From CAVUBL01 sp963837945 (GTDB lineage: Bacteria; Acidobacteriota; Thermoanaerobaculia; Multivoradales; DATKCC01), in NCBI GenBank assembly GCA_963837945.1, contig CAWIQD010000007.1:124001-188000 (forward strand): DNA of 64,000 nt, in the 5' to 3' direction. Both the position numbers and the translations under genes were made by a program. The notes beneath the pieces are model-generated. The model worked only from the letters and a program-made list of their open reading frames with translations. It was not told where the DNA came from and did not search any database. Positions 52,273 to 62,074 of this stretch are shown here, piece after piece. Position 1 is the stretch's first letter, and each line of letters begins with the position of its first letter.

Positions 52273-54100
52273 GCTTCTCCAGCTCCTCGCGCTCGCGCTC
52301 CCGGTCCGAGCCCGGAGCCGCGCTCGGCGGGCGCCGCTCCGGCACCAGGCCGGCGTAGCTCGGGATCGTGGCGACCGGCTGGCGGGCGAGCACCTCCGGA
52401 TCGAGCGCGCCGGTCAGCACGTGCCCCGCCGAGGTCCCGGGGACCGGCATCCCGAGCAGGTAGAGGATCGTCGGGAACAGGTCGTAGATCGTCGCCCCGT
52501 CGAGCTCGATGCCCTTCCGCAGCGGCCCGCCGGCCATCACCAGGATCCCGGGCGGGCCGTGGCGGTGCTGCGTGTCCATGGCGTGGAGCAGCGTCGGGCT
52601 GTGCCCGTGATCCGAGGCCAGGATCAAGACGGTGTCGTCGTCCAGGCGCTCGGCGAGGTGGCCGAGGAAGGCATCGAGCTGGCGGTGGAAGGCCGGAATG
52701 TCGTCGCCGTGGGCCGCCACCTCCTCCCGGCTCACCCCCAGGTAGAGCTCGGGCTGGTAGGCGTGCCAGGTCCAGTGCTGGACCGCGTCGGGCTGGTGGC
52801 TGTAGAGGCTCACGAAGTCGGGCTGGGGATGGTCGGAGAGCAGGGCGAGAAGCGTCTTCGACTGCCAGTCGAACTCGTAGCCGTCGAGCAGCGGGCCGAT
52901 CTCGTCGAGGAGGCTCACCGGCTGCACGTACTGGCCGGCCTCCGGGGCCGAGCCGGCGCCGCCGGGCCGCCCCTCCGCGCGGTGATGGAAGCGGTCGGCG
53001 CCGTAGGCGACGAAGAAGCTCCGCGGGTCGCTCACCGGCGGCGCCGGGAAGGAGTAGTAGTAGCCGTCGACCACGCCGATCGAGCGCCCGAGCGCGGCGG
53101 CGATCTCCCAGAGCGGCGGCTCGCGCATCGAGAAGCGGTCCATCGTCACCCGCTCGGCGAGCCCGACGCGCTCGAGGTAGCCCGCGAGCTCCTTGAAGAA
53201 GGTCCGGTGGACGGGATAGATCCCCGGCCCGGTCATACCCGGCAGGCGGATGGTGTAGAAGTCCTGGACGCCGTGGGTCTCCGGGCGGGTGCCGGTGTAG
53301 ATCGACGCCCAGATCACCGCCGAGTTCGAGTCGTGGAGGGTGGCGAGAGGGCCGTGGACGCCGCGCGCCATCAGGCGGGCGAGGTTGGGCATCTGGCCGG
53401 CCTCGAGGAGCGGGCGGATCACCCGCCAGTCGGCGCCGTCGGCGGCGACCAGCGCCACCTTGTAGGCCGGACGGGTGGGCACCGCCGCCGGCGGCGCCCC
53501 GCCGCCTTGCGAGACGCCGGGAGGCGGCCCGGGCGGCCGGTAGAGTGCGGCGAGCCCGAGCTGGACGACGAGCACCAGGGCGTAGGCGGCGGCCAGCACG
53601 CGCCCACGCCGGCCGGTCGCCGCGAGCCACCTCCAGAGCCGGACGAAGACCCAGGATCCGACCGCCACGGCCACGGCCAGGGCGAGCGTCCGCAGCGCCA
53701 GGTAGCCCACCATCCCCCAGGCGCCCGCCGGCGGCCCGAAGGGCACCTCGTCGTAGGTCAGGCCGTAGTTGGCGGCGAAGAACCAGAAGACCAGGTTGAA
53801 GGTGAAGGCGCCCGCCAGGAGCCCGCCGCGCCCGCTGCCCGGGTGCTCCTCCCGCCCGCCCGGAAGGACTCGCCGCGCGAGCCCGAGGCAGGCGGCCACG
53901 CCGGCGAAGACCGCGGCGCTCACCGCGCCGTAGAGCAGGGTCGTCGCGACCAGCAGGACCAGGGCGTTCCAGGTCGAGGGAAGGTGGTCGTAGACGACGT
54001 GGAGCAGCGAGACCACCGCGCCGTAGAGCAGCGAGCCGTGGACCCAGCCCGCCCCCGTCGCGCGGAGCACCGCCTGTCGAAAGCCGGGTCGAGAGTTCAT
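52247..54100 (-). CDS. Membrane-anchored type I phosphodiesterase-like alkaline phosphatase superfamily enzyme
   Basis: 617 residues. Five to six hydrophobic segments (about 15-200) anchor it; the catalytic domain begins VALVAADGADWRVIRPLLEAG with a metal Asp. HDSNSAVIWASIYTGTRPETHGV matches the nucleophile region of the type I phosphodiesterase / nucleotide pyrophosphatase group, where the Ser before AVIW would be the nucleophile. SLYSHQPDAVQHWTW and LASDHGHSP give other metal ligands. It ends EKLKALGYVQ, the tail shared with three sulfatase-like proteins here. Downstream of the BTAD regulator; 3' end overlaps the GT-C gene by 26 bases. Likely hydrolyses or transfers a phosphodiester outside the membrane. 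Confidence 0.78.
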   Translation of the reverse strand: MNSRPGFRQAVLRATGAGWVHGSLLYGAVVSLLHVVYDHLPSTWNALVLLVATTLLYGAVSAAVFAGVAACLGLARRVLPGGREEHPGSGRGGLLAGAFTFNLVFWFFAANYGLTYDEVPFGPPAGAWGMVGYLALRTLALAVAVAVGSWVFVRLWRWLAATGRRGRVLAAAYALVLVVQLGLAALYRPPGPPPGVSQGGGAPPAAVPTRPAYKVALVAADGADWRVIRPLLEAGQMPNLARLMARGVHGPLATLHDSNSAVIWASIYTGTRPETHGVQDFYTIRLPGMTGPGIYPVHRTFFKELAGYLERVGLAERVTMDRFSMREPPLWEIAAALGRSIGVVDGYYYSFPAPPVSDPRSFFVAYGADRFHHRAEGRPGGAGSAPEAGQYVQPVSLLDEIGPLLDGYEFDWQSKTLLALLSDHPQPDFVSLYSHQPDAVQHWTWHAYQPELYLGVSREEVAAHGDDIPAFHRQLDAFLGHLAERLDDDTVLILASDHGHSPTLLHAMDTQHRHGPPGILVMAGGPLRKGIELDGATIYDLFPTILYLLGMPVPGTSAGHVLTGALDPEVLARQPVATIPSYAGLVPERRPPSAAPGSDREREREELEKLKALGYVQ

Positions 54101-54158
54101 CGGAGGTCGTGCGCGGCGCGCCAGCGGCCGCGGCGCGAAGGCTACCACCGCCGTGAGG

Positions 54159-55802
54159 CTACCCGCGCTCCATCATCAGCCGGTGGTACTCGTCGGTGGT
54201 CTCGGGGAGGGGCTCGACGCCCAGCTCGTCGCGCAGCAGGGAGCTCAGCTTCTCGTACTGGCGGCGTACCAGGTCGCGCCGTCCGCGCCGGGCGTAGAGG
54301 CGCATGAGCGCGGTGTGGACGCGCTCCTGAAGCGGGTCTTCGGCCAGGGCAGCGCGGTAGGCGTCGGTCGCGCGGGCGAGCGAGCCGCGCCGCTCGTAGG
54401 CCGCGCCGAGACCGCGGAGCAGCGAGAGGTGACGCCGCTTGAGGTCCTCCCGCCGATCGACCAGCCAGGGGTCGTAGAGGCCCTCGAGCAGCTCTCCCCG
54501 GTAGAGCCGCCAGGCGGTCTCCCAGGCGGCGATCGCGTCCGCGTCTCGCCCCTCTTCGGCCGACGAGACGGCCCGGTCGGCCGCGCGCACCACCTCCTCC
54601 ACGTCGATCCACCAGCCGAGCTCCGGATTCAGGCGGTAGACGTCGTCCTCGAGGAGGAGCGGCGGCGCCTCGTCGTCCGCCGCGGCGGCCTCGGCGCGCA
54701 GACCCCGGCGCAGATGGCTCAGGGTGGGGTGGAAGTTGCGGCGGATCGCCTCGTCACCCTCCTCCGGCCACAAGGCTTCGATCAGGTCTTCTCGCGCCGC
54801 TCGGCGCTCGGGCGCCGTGGCGAGGTAAGCGAGCGCTCGAAAGGCGCGGCGCAGCGGCCAGTGGAGGCGCTTCCAGGAGCCGTCGGCCTGTTGGCGCCAC
54901 GCCTCCGGCCGGCCGAGGAGCCGGAGCCGCACCCGGGCCTCCCCTTCCCCGGGGAAGACCGCGGACCCGAGGGCCGGCGGCGGCGGGGCGACCGGAGCGG
55001 CGCCCGCCGGGGACTCCTCCGGGCCGTTCCACTCGCGGGCGAGGAAAGCGCCGACGAGCCGGGGCGGCCGGAGCTCGCCTTCGTCGTCGAGCAGCAGGCC
55101 GAGATCGTCCCGCAGGCGAGCGATCTCTTCGGCGCCTGCGCGGGCGGGCGCGACGAGGCCCGAGCGCTCGGCCGGGGTCAGGCCCGCGAGCACCTGGTGG
55201 CGGAGGAAGTCGGCCACCGAGGCGAGCTCCACGAGCTCCTCCGGCCGAGAGGGCGCCGGCTCGCGAAGCTCTCCGGCGCCGAGACGGGCGGCACCCGCCG
55301 CCAGCAACAAGGGCCGAAACCAGCCGTCGCACGCCCACGCGAGCGCCGCGGCGCCCTCGGCCGAGAGCTCCTCGCCCGCCACCGCGAGCCAGAGCGAGCC
55401 GACCTCGCTCGGCGCGAGGGCGAGCTCCCGGGGCGTGATCAGCCCGCCTTCGACGCCGGGCACGTCGATCCGGCGACGGGTCGCGACGACCAGGCGCGCC
55501 CCGGCAGGGAGGGCCCGGGCCCAGTCCGCCACCGCCGAGCTCTCCGCGCCGCCGGCCGGCAGGGAATGACAGACCAGCCACCGGACGCCGTCCGCGAGGG
55601 CCTTCGCCAGGAGGTCGCGCCGCCTCGCCGGCTCCGCCAGCTCCGCCGGCGCGACGCCCCGCGCGCGCTCGCCGAGCCGCTCGAGGAGGACGTCGAGCGC
55701 CGCTCCACGCCCGCTTCCCGGCCAGCCCCACACCTGGACGAGCGGCGTCCCGAGCGCCTCGACGAGCTCGGCGACGCGGCCGGCATGGGGAGCCCGCTCC
55801 AC
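54159..55802 (-). CDS. BTAD-domain (SARP-like) transcriptional regulator with degenerate NTPase region
   Basis: 547 residues from GTG 55802. The N-terminal half resembles a STAND/MalT-type ATPase but the P-loop reads GWPGSGRGAAL, lacking the Walker Lys, so ATP binding is doubtful. Residues about 280-380 form a winged-helix DNA-binding region (LRLLGRPEAW, REDLIEALWPEEGDEAIRRN, LSHLRRGLR); residues 390-540 form a bacterial transcriptional activator (BTAD) helical repeat domain ending LLRDELGVEPLPET. Such proteins activate nearby secondary-metabolite or envelope genes. Lies between qor and the phosphodiesterase-like gene on the same strand; the target is not shown. Confidence 0.8.
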   Translation of the reverse strand: MERAPHAGRVAELVEALGTPLVQVWGWPGSGRGAALDVLLERLGERARGVAPAELAEPARRRDLLAKALADGVRWLVCHSLPAGGAESSAVADWARALPAGARLVVATRRRIDVPGVEGGLITPRELALAPSEVGSLWLAVAGEELSAEGAAALAWACDGWFRPLLLAAGAARLGAGELREPAPSRPEELVELASVADFLRHQVLAGLTPAERSGLVAPARAGAEEIARLRDDLGLLLDDEGELRPPRLVGAFLAREWNGPEESPAGAAPVAPPPPALGSAVFPGEGEARVRLRLLGRPEAWRQQADGSWKRLHWPLRRAFRALAYLATAPERRAAREDLIEALWPEEGDEAIRRNFHPTLSHLRRGLRAEAAAADDEAPPLLLEDDVYRLNPELGWWIDVEEVVRAADRAVSSAEEGRDADAIAAWETAWRLYRGELLEGLYDPWLVDRREDLKRRHLSLLRGLGAAYERRGSLARATDAYRAALAEDPLQERVHTALMRLYARRGRRDLVRRQYEKLSSLLRDELGVEPLPETTDEYHRLMMERG

Positions 55803-55845
55803 GGGCCGACTCTATCGGAGCGGCGAAGCGGGAAGGCTCGACCCG

Positions 55846-56829
55846 CTACCAGGCGAGGACGACCTTGCCGGAGAGCCCGCCCCCTTCGAGCAGGCGGTAG
55901 GCCTCGGCGACCTGGTCGAACGGCAGGGTCCGCTCGATCACCGGCCGGATCCGCCCGTCGGCCAGGCGCGGCAGGGCGAAGGAGGAGAATGCCGCGACCA
56001 GCTCGGCCTTCTCCTCGCGGGAGCGGGAGCGCAGGACCGAGCCCCGGAGCACCAGGCGCCGGCGCAGGATCTCCCCCAGGTCGAGCTCCGCGCGCGCACC
56101 GGCCATGAGGCCGATCAACACCAGCCGGCCCCGGTTGCGCAGGGCCCCGAGGTGGCAGGCGAGGCGCCCGCCGCCGACCAGGTCGAAGACCAGGTCGGCG
56201 CCGCGCCCGCGGGTGCGATCCCGGACCGCCTCGGCCAGGCCGTCGTCGTCGACCAGGAGGCCGTCGGCGCCCAGCGCCGACAGCGGCCCGAGCCGCGCGA
56301 GGCTGCGGCCGGCGGCGAGGACGCGGGCGCCGAGCTCGTGGGCGATCTGCACCGCCAGGGTCCCCACCCCACCGTTGGCGCCGGTCACCAGCACCGTCTC
56401 GCCCGGCTCGAGGCCGCCCTCGGCGACGAGATTGGTCCAGGCGGTGAGACAGCCCTCGGGCAGGGCGGCGCCGTCCTCGAAGGAGAGCGTGTCGGGCAGC
56501 GGAATCAGCTGCCCGGCGGGAATCGCCGCGAGCTCGGCTTGCCCGCCGCCGGCCACCAGGGCGGCCACCCGGTCGCCGGCGGACCACTCGCCGGCCGCCT
56601 CGCCCACCCGCTCGACGATCCCGGCGCACTCCAGGCCCGGGACGTCGCTCTCGCCCGGAGGCGGCGGGTAGAGCCCGCGCAGCTGGAGGAGATCGGCGCG
56701 GTTGAGGCCGGCGGCGCGCACCCGCACCAGGACCTCGGAGGGGCCGAGATCCGGCTCGGGCAGGTCTCCCAGTCGGGGCTCGGGCCGCCCGCCGCGTCCC
56801 GGGCGGGCGTCGGGCAGGACGGCACGCAC
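55846..56829 (-). CDS. NADPH:quinone oxidoreductase / zinc-type alcohol dehydrogenase-like
   Basis: 327 residues. MDR-family layout: an N-terminal GroES-like domain (VLVRVRAAGLNRADLLQLRG, PGLECAGIVERVG) and a Rossmann domain (TVLVTGANGGVGTLAVQIAHELGA, an AxGGVG variant). The zinc-binding Cys cluster is missing, as in quinone oxidoreductases, and the PIG3-like AGLNRADLLQ motif is present. Reduces quinones or enoyl compounds with NADPH. GTG 56829 lies 15 bases downstream of the acyl-CoA dehydrogenase stop, so the two are probably one operon. Confidence 0.84.
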   Translation of the reverse strand: MRAVLPDARPGRGGRPEPRLGDLPEPDLGPSEVLVRVRAAGLNRADLLQLRGLYPPPPGESDVPGLECAGIVERVGEAAGEWSAGDRVAALVAGGGQAELAAIPAGQLIPLPDTLSFEDGAALPEGCLTAWTNLVAEGGLEPGETVLVTGANGGVGTLAVQIAHELGARVLAAGRSLARLGPLSALGADGLLVDDDGLAEAVRDRTRGRGADLVFDLVGGGRLACHLGALRNRGRLVLIGLMAGARAELDLGEILRRRLVLRGSVLRSRSREEKAELVAAFSSFALPRLADGRIRPVIERTLPFDQVAEAYRLLEGGGLSGKVVLAW

Positions 56830-56844
56830 CTCGCGCCGTCCCGG

Positions 56845-58764
56845 TCAGTGGGTGACGGGCTCGGCCACGCCCCGGGAGGAAGGCGGCGCTTCGACCTCCT
56901 CGGGCGCCAGGGACTCCGCGGAGCCGGCGGGATGGAGGATTCCCTTCTCGAGCCAGACGTGCTCGCCGTCGAGGATGCGCTGGGCGGTCCGGTACTTGAG
57001 CGCGTCGTCGTTGTGCCAGAGCTCGTGGAAGAGCTGCTGGATCCGCCGCCGGCTCATGCGGCAGAAGAGGTCCGCGATCTCCACCGCCCGGGTCGCCGGA
57101 AGCTCTCCGGCCTCGATCATCGCCTGGGCGCGCGAGACCGCCGACGCCATCGCGAAGAGCTCGTTGGCGATGTCGACGAGGCGGAACAGGAAGGCCTGCT
57201 TGTTCTGGAGGCCGCCCTGGTAGACCACCATGCCGTGGAAGATCTGGCGGGCGAGCTTGCGCGAGGCCCGCTCGACGAACCGCAGGTGCCCGGCGAGCTC
57301 GCCGAACTCCGAGTAGCGCGTGGGCAGGCCACCGGCGATCCACAGCCGCGGGTACCAGGTGGCGTAGAAGCCGGCCACCTTCGGTAACGCCGAGAGCTTC
57401 TCCGCCGGATCCTTCTTCGGATCGACCAGGTCACCGGCCACCTGGAGGTGCTTGTCGACCGCCTCGCGGGCCATGAACAGGTGCATGATCTCGCTCGAGC
57501 CCTCGAAGATCTTGTTGATCCGGTAGTCGCGCATCATCCGCTCGACCGGGATCGGCTCCTCGCCGCGGGCCTCGAGCGAATCCTCGGTCTCGTAGCCGCG
57601 GCCGCCGCGCACCTGCATCGTCTCGTCGATGATCTGCCAGCCGCGGAGGGTGGCCCACTCCTTCGAGGCCGCGGCTTCGAGGCGGATGTCCAGCCCCTTG
57701 TCGTCCGCCATGGCGGTGGCCAGGTCGACCATCGACTCCATGGCGAAGGTGTCGCCGGCGATGTCGCTGATCTTGTGGGCGATCGCCTCGTGCTTGCCGA
57801 TCGGCTTGCCCCACTGCACCCGCGTGCCGGACCACTTGCGGACGATCTCGAGGCAGGCCTTGGCCAGGCCGACCGAGCCGTTGGGGATCGACAGGCGGCC
57901 GTCGTTGAGCGTCGTCAGGGCGATCTTCAAGCCCTTGCCCTCCTCGCCGATCAGGTTCTCGGCGGGGATCTCGACGTCGTGGAAGCTGATCACCGCGTTG
58001 GCGAGGGCGCGCAGGCCCATGAAATGGCAACGGTGCTCGACCGTGATCCCGGGCGCGCTCATCTCGACCACGAAGGCGCTGATCTCGTGCGACTCCGGGT
58101 CGCGCGCCATGACCACGATCAGGTCGGCGATCGTGCCGTTGGTGCACCAGAGCTTTTCGCCGTTCAGGACGTAGTGAGCGCCGTCGGCGGACTTCTCCGC
58201 GGTGGTCATCAGGCGCGCCGGATCGGAGCCCACCTGCGGCTCGGTCAGGGCGAAGGCCGAGATCTCGCCCTTGGCGCAGCGCGGCAAGAACTTCCTCTTC
58301 TGCTCCTCGGTGCCGAAGAGCTTCAAGGGCTGGGGCACGCCGATCGACTGGTGGGCCGAGAGCAGTGCGGAGAGGTTGCCGTCGTAGGTGCCGAGCAGCT
58401 GCATCACCTTCTGGTACTCCCGGTTGGTGAAGCCGAGGCCGCCGTACTCTTTCGGGATCTTCATGCCGAAGGCGCCGAGCTTGCGCAAGCCGTCGACCAC
58501 GTGTGGCGGGTAGTCGCCCTCCCGATCGATCGCCCGCGGATCGACCTCGTCGCGCAGGAACTCCTTCATGGCGTTGTAGAACGCCGCGAACTCAGGCCGT
58601 TCCTGCTCGCCGCGCAGGGGATAGGGGTGGATCAGGTCGAGCCGGAACCTGCCGAGGAAGAGCTCGCGCATGAAGCTCGGCCGCTTCCACTCCTTCTCGC
58701 GCGAGGCCTCCGCCACCTCCATGGACTGCTCTTCACTGACGTGACGGACCGTGTCTGCGCTCAT
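56845..58764 (-). CDS. Acyl-CoA dehydrogenase
   Basis: 639 residues, FAD-dependent, first oxidation step of fatty acyl-CoA degradation. Visible: KEYGGLGFTNREYQ, ALTEPQVGSDPA, YVLNGEKLWCTNG, TVEHRCHFMGLRALANAVI, and RGGRGYETEDSLEARG, with the catalytic acid expected near MMRDYRINKIFEGSSEI (Glu in FEGSSEI). The extra 200-residue C-terminal part places it in the long FadE-like group. ATG 58764 has AAGGAG at good spacing. The 158 bases upstream to 58923 hold no gene. Followed by a quinone oxidoreductase; ETF genes are not in the window. Confidence 0.88.
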   Translation of the reverse strand: MSADTVRHVSEEQSMEVAEASREKEWKRPSFMRELFLGRFRLDLIHPYPLRGEQERPEFAAFYNAMKEFLRDEVDPRAIDREGDYPPHVVDGLRKLGAFGMKIPKEYGGLGFTNREYQKVMQLLGTYDGNLSALLSAHQSIGVPQPLKLFGTEEQKRKFLPRCAKGEISAFALTEPQVGSDPARLMTTAEKSADGAHYVLNGEKLWCTNGTIADLIVVMARDPESHEISAFVVEMSAPGITVEHRCHFMGLRALANAVISFHDVEIPAENLIGEEGKGLKIALTTLNDGRLSIPNGSVGLAKACLEIVRKWSGTRVQWGKPIGKHEAIAHKISDIAGDTFAMESMVDLATAMADDKGLDIRLEAAASKEWATLRGWQIIDETMQVRGGRGYETEDSLEARGEEPIPVERMMRDYRINKIFEGSSEIMHLFMAREAVDKHLQVAGDLVDPKKDPAEKLSALPKVAGFYATWYPRLWIAGGLPTRYSEFGELAGHLRFVERASRKLARQIFHGMVVYQGGLQNKQAFLFRLVDIANELFAMASAVSRAQAMIEAGELPATRAVEIADLFCRMSRRRIQQLFHELWHNDDALKYRTAQRILDGEHVWLEKGILHPAGSAESLAPEEVEAPPSSRGVAEPVTH

Positions 58765-58922
58765 CGGAGTCTCCTTGCCGGAAGTGTCGGGGACCGCCCG
58801 CCGGCCCGATCGGTCCCCGGTTCCCCGGCGACCTCGAGCCGTGGCCGCGCCCGGGCATCAGTCTAGCATCCGCCGCACCGCAGCACAAATCTTTCCGCTC
58901 CGCGGCAAAGCCCCTCGGGAGC

Positions 58923-59806
58923 TCAGCGGCCGGAGGTGGTGACGGCGACGCCGGCGATGACCAGGGCGGCCCCGGCGACCACGCGCGGCGTGAGCTGCTC
59001 GCCGAAGAGCGCGGCGCCGAGGGCCACCGCGAAGACCGGCGAGAGGTAGTTGATGAGCGCCAGCCGGCTGGCGCGCATGCGCTGGAGGAGCCAGAAGTAG
59101 AGCGAGAAGGTGACCACCGAGCCGAACACCGCCAGGTAGAGGACCGTGCCGGCCGAGACCGCGTCGAGCACCAGCGGCCGGCCGCGCTCGAACACCAGGG
59201 AGGCGATGCCCATGAGAACGGCCGCCAGGGCCATGGGTGGAGCGATCAGCGCCACGGGGTGGATCCCCTCTCCCCAGCGCTTGACCGCCACGTTGGCGGC
59301 CGCGGCAGCGAACGAGGCGACCAGGAGCAGTCCCGCCGCCCCGGAGGCGCCGGGCGCACCGACCGCCGCCAAGTCCTCGGAGAAGATCACCGCCACGCCG
59401 GCGAACCCGGCCACCACCCCCAGGACCGCGATCGCCCGCAGGCGGTCGCCGGGCAGACCGAAGTGGGCCAGGACGGCGACGAACAGGGGGAAGGTCGCGA
59501 ACAGGACCGAGGTCAGCCCCGAAGGCACCCGCTGCTCGGCCCAGTAGACCGTGCCGTAGGTGAAGACGAAGGTCCCCAGGCCGTTGATCAGCCAGAGGCC
59601 GACCTCCCGCCGGCCGGTGCCCATGCGCGCGCCGAGGACGCGCGCCAGGGCGAGCAGGATGAGCGCCGCCACCCCGAAGCGGAGCGCGACGCCGGCGAAC
59701 GGCGGCACCCCCTCGAGCCCGACCCGGATCGCCGCCCAGGTCGACCCCCAGATCAGGGTGACGACGGCGAGGGCCGCCGCCTTCTGGATCGCCGGGAGCC
59801 GGAGGC

Positions 59807-59810
<4 letters not shown>
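58923..59810 (-). CDS. DMT-superfamily EamA transporter
   Basis: 295 residues with ten hydrophobic segments in two EamA halves; the first begins LAVVTLIWGSTWAAIRVGL, a typical EamA start, and the second half ends LINYLSPVFAVALGAALFGE. Family members export amino acids or other metabolites through the inner membrane; substrate unknown. GTG 59810 overlaps the asnS stop as GTGA, so translation is coupled. Confidence 0.82.
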
Positions 59811-61126
<1,316 letters not shown>

Positions 61127-61209
61127 GGCGGGAACCTCTGGGGCAAGCGGGGCGCGGCCCCGGCGATCGAACGACGAAGCCTAGCAGTCGGCGCCGAAGA
61201 GGGGCAACC

Positions 61210-61938
61210 TCAGGCGACGGGCTCGCCGCCGCCGGCTTCCACCGACTCCGCGGCGAGCAGGGCCTCGAGCGCCTCGGCCGCCGCCCGCTGCTCGGCGAGC
61301 TTCTTGCTCCGCCCCTCGCCGCGGCCCACCGGCCGCTCCCGAACCCGACACTCGACCGTGAAGCGCTTCTCGTGGTCCGGCCCCGCCTCGGCGACCAGGC
61401 AGTATGCGGGAAGCTCCCAGCCGCGCGACTGCACCTCTTCCTGGAGCCGGGTCTTGGCGTCGGCCTCGAGGATCTCGGAGCGCTCGCCGAGGAGCCCGGA
61501 GAGCAACGGCTCGATCACCGCGCGGATGGCCTCGAGCCCGCCGTCAAGGTAGATGGCGCCGAACAGCGCCTCGGTGGCGTCCGCGAGCAGCGAGCGCTTG
61601 CCCCGGCCGCCCGAGCGCTCCTCCCCCACCCCGATCCGCAGCGCCCGGCCGATACCGAGCTGGTTCGAGAACTCGGCGAGCGCGGGCGCGCTCACCAGGT
61701 AGGCCTTGAGCTTCGAGAGGTCCCCTTCGGGCAGCTCCGGGTGGGTCCGGAAGAGCCACTCCCCCGCCACCAGGCCGAGGACCGCGTCGCCCAGGAACTC
61801 CAGGCGCTCGTTGTGGCGCTCGAGGCCCTGCTCGTTGGCGTAGGAGCGGTGGGTCAGGGCGCGCTCGAGGAGCTCGCGGTCGCGGAACCGGAAACCCAGG
61901 GCCCGCTCCAGCTCGGTCTTCGAGCGCCAGCCGATCAC
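61210..61938 (-). CDS. rnc: Ribonuclease III
   Basis: 242 residues, the usual length; cuts double-stranded RNA in rRNA and mRNA processing. The signature HNERLEFLGDAVLGLV lies at about 41-56, followed by the second acidic site DATEALFGAIYLDGG near 120. A C-terminal double-stranded RNA-binding domain starts DAKTRLQEEVQSRGW and has GRGEGRSKKLAEQRAAAEAL. GTG start at 61938. Upstream is a GC-rich repeat region; downstream is asnS. acpP/fabF, the common neighbours in other bacteria, are absent. Confidence 0.93.
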   Translation of the reverse strand: MIGWRSKTELERALGFRFRDRELLERALTHRSYANEQGLERHNERLEFLGDAVLGLVAGEWLFRTHPELPEGDLSKLKAYLVSAPALAEFSNQLGIGRALRIGVGEERSGGRGKRSLLADATEALFGAIYLDGGLEAIRAVIEPLLSGLLGERSEILEADAKTRLQEEVQSRGWELPAYCLVAEAGPDHEKRFTVECRVRERPVGRGEGRSKKLAEQRAAAEALEALLAAESVEAGGGEPVA

Positions 61939-61966
61939 GTCGGGATCGTAGCAGAGGCCCGAGGGT

Positions 61967-62066
61967 GGGAGAGGGATCGAGGGTGAGGGGGGCGATCGGG
62001 CGGGGGCGTCCCTCGCCCCCCGCGAGGGAGGGAGAGGGATCGAGGGTGAGGGGGGCGATCCGATAG
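61967..62066. repeat. GC-rich intergenic repeat family R2, copies 2 (with 31-base direct repeat)
   Basis: A 31-base unit beginning GGGAGAGGGATCGAGGGTGA occurs at 61967-61997 and again at 62030-62060, separated by GGGCGGGGGCGTCCCTCGCC-type sequence that can form a C-run/G-run hairpin. The same blocks occur at 13172-13245. Located between rnc and the UlaG-like gene, both on the minus strand. Confidence 0.65.
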
Positions 62067-62074
62067 ACCCCCGA

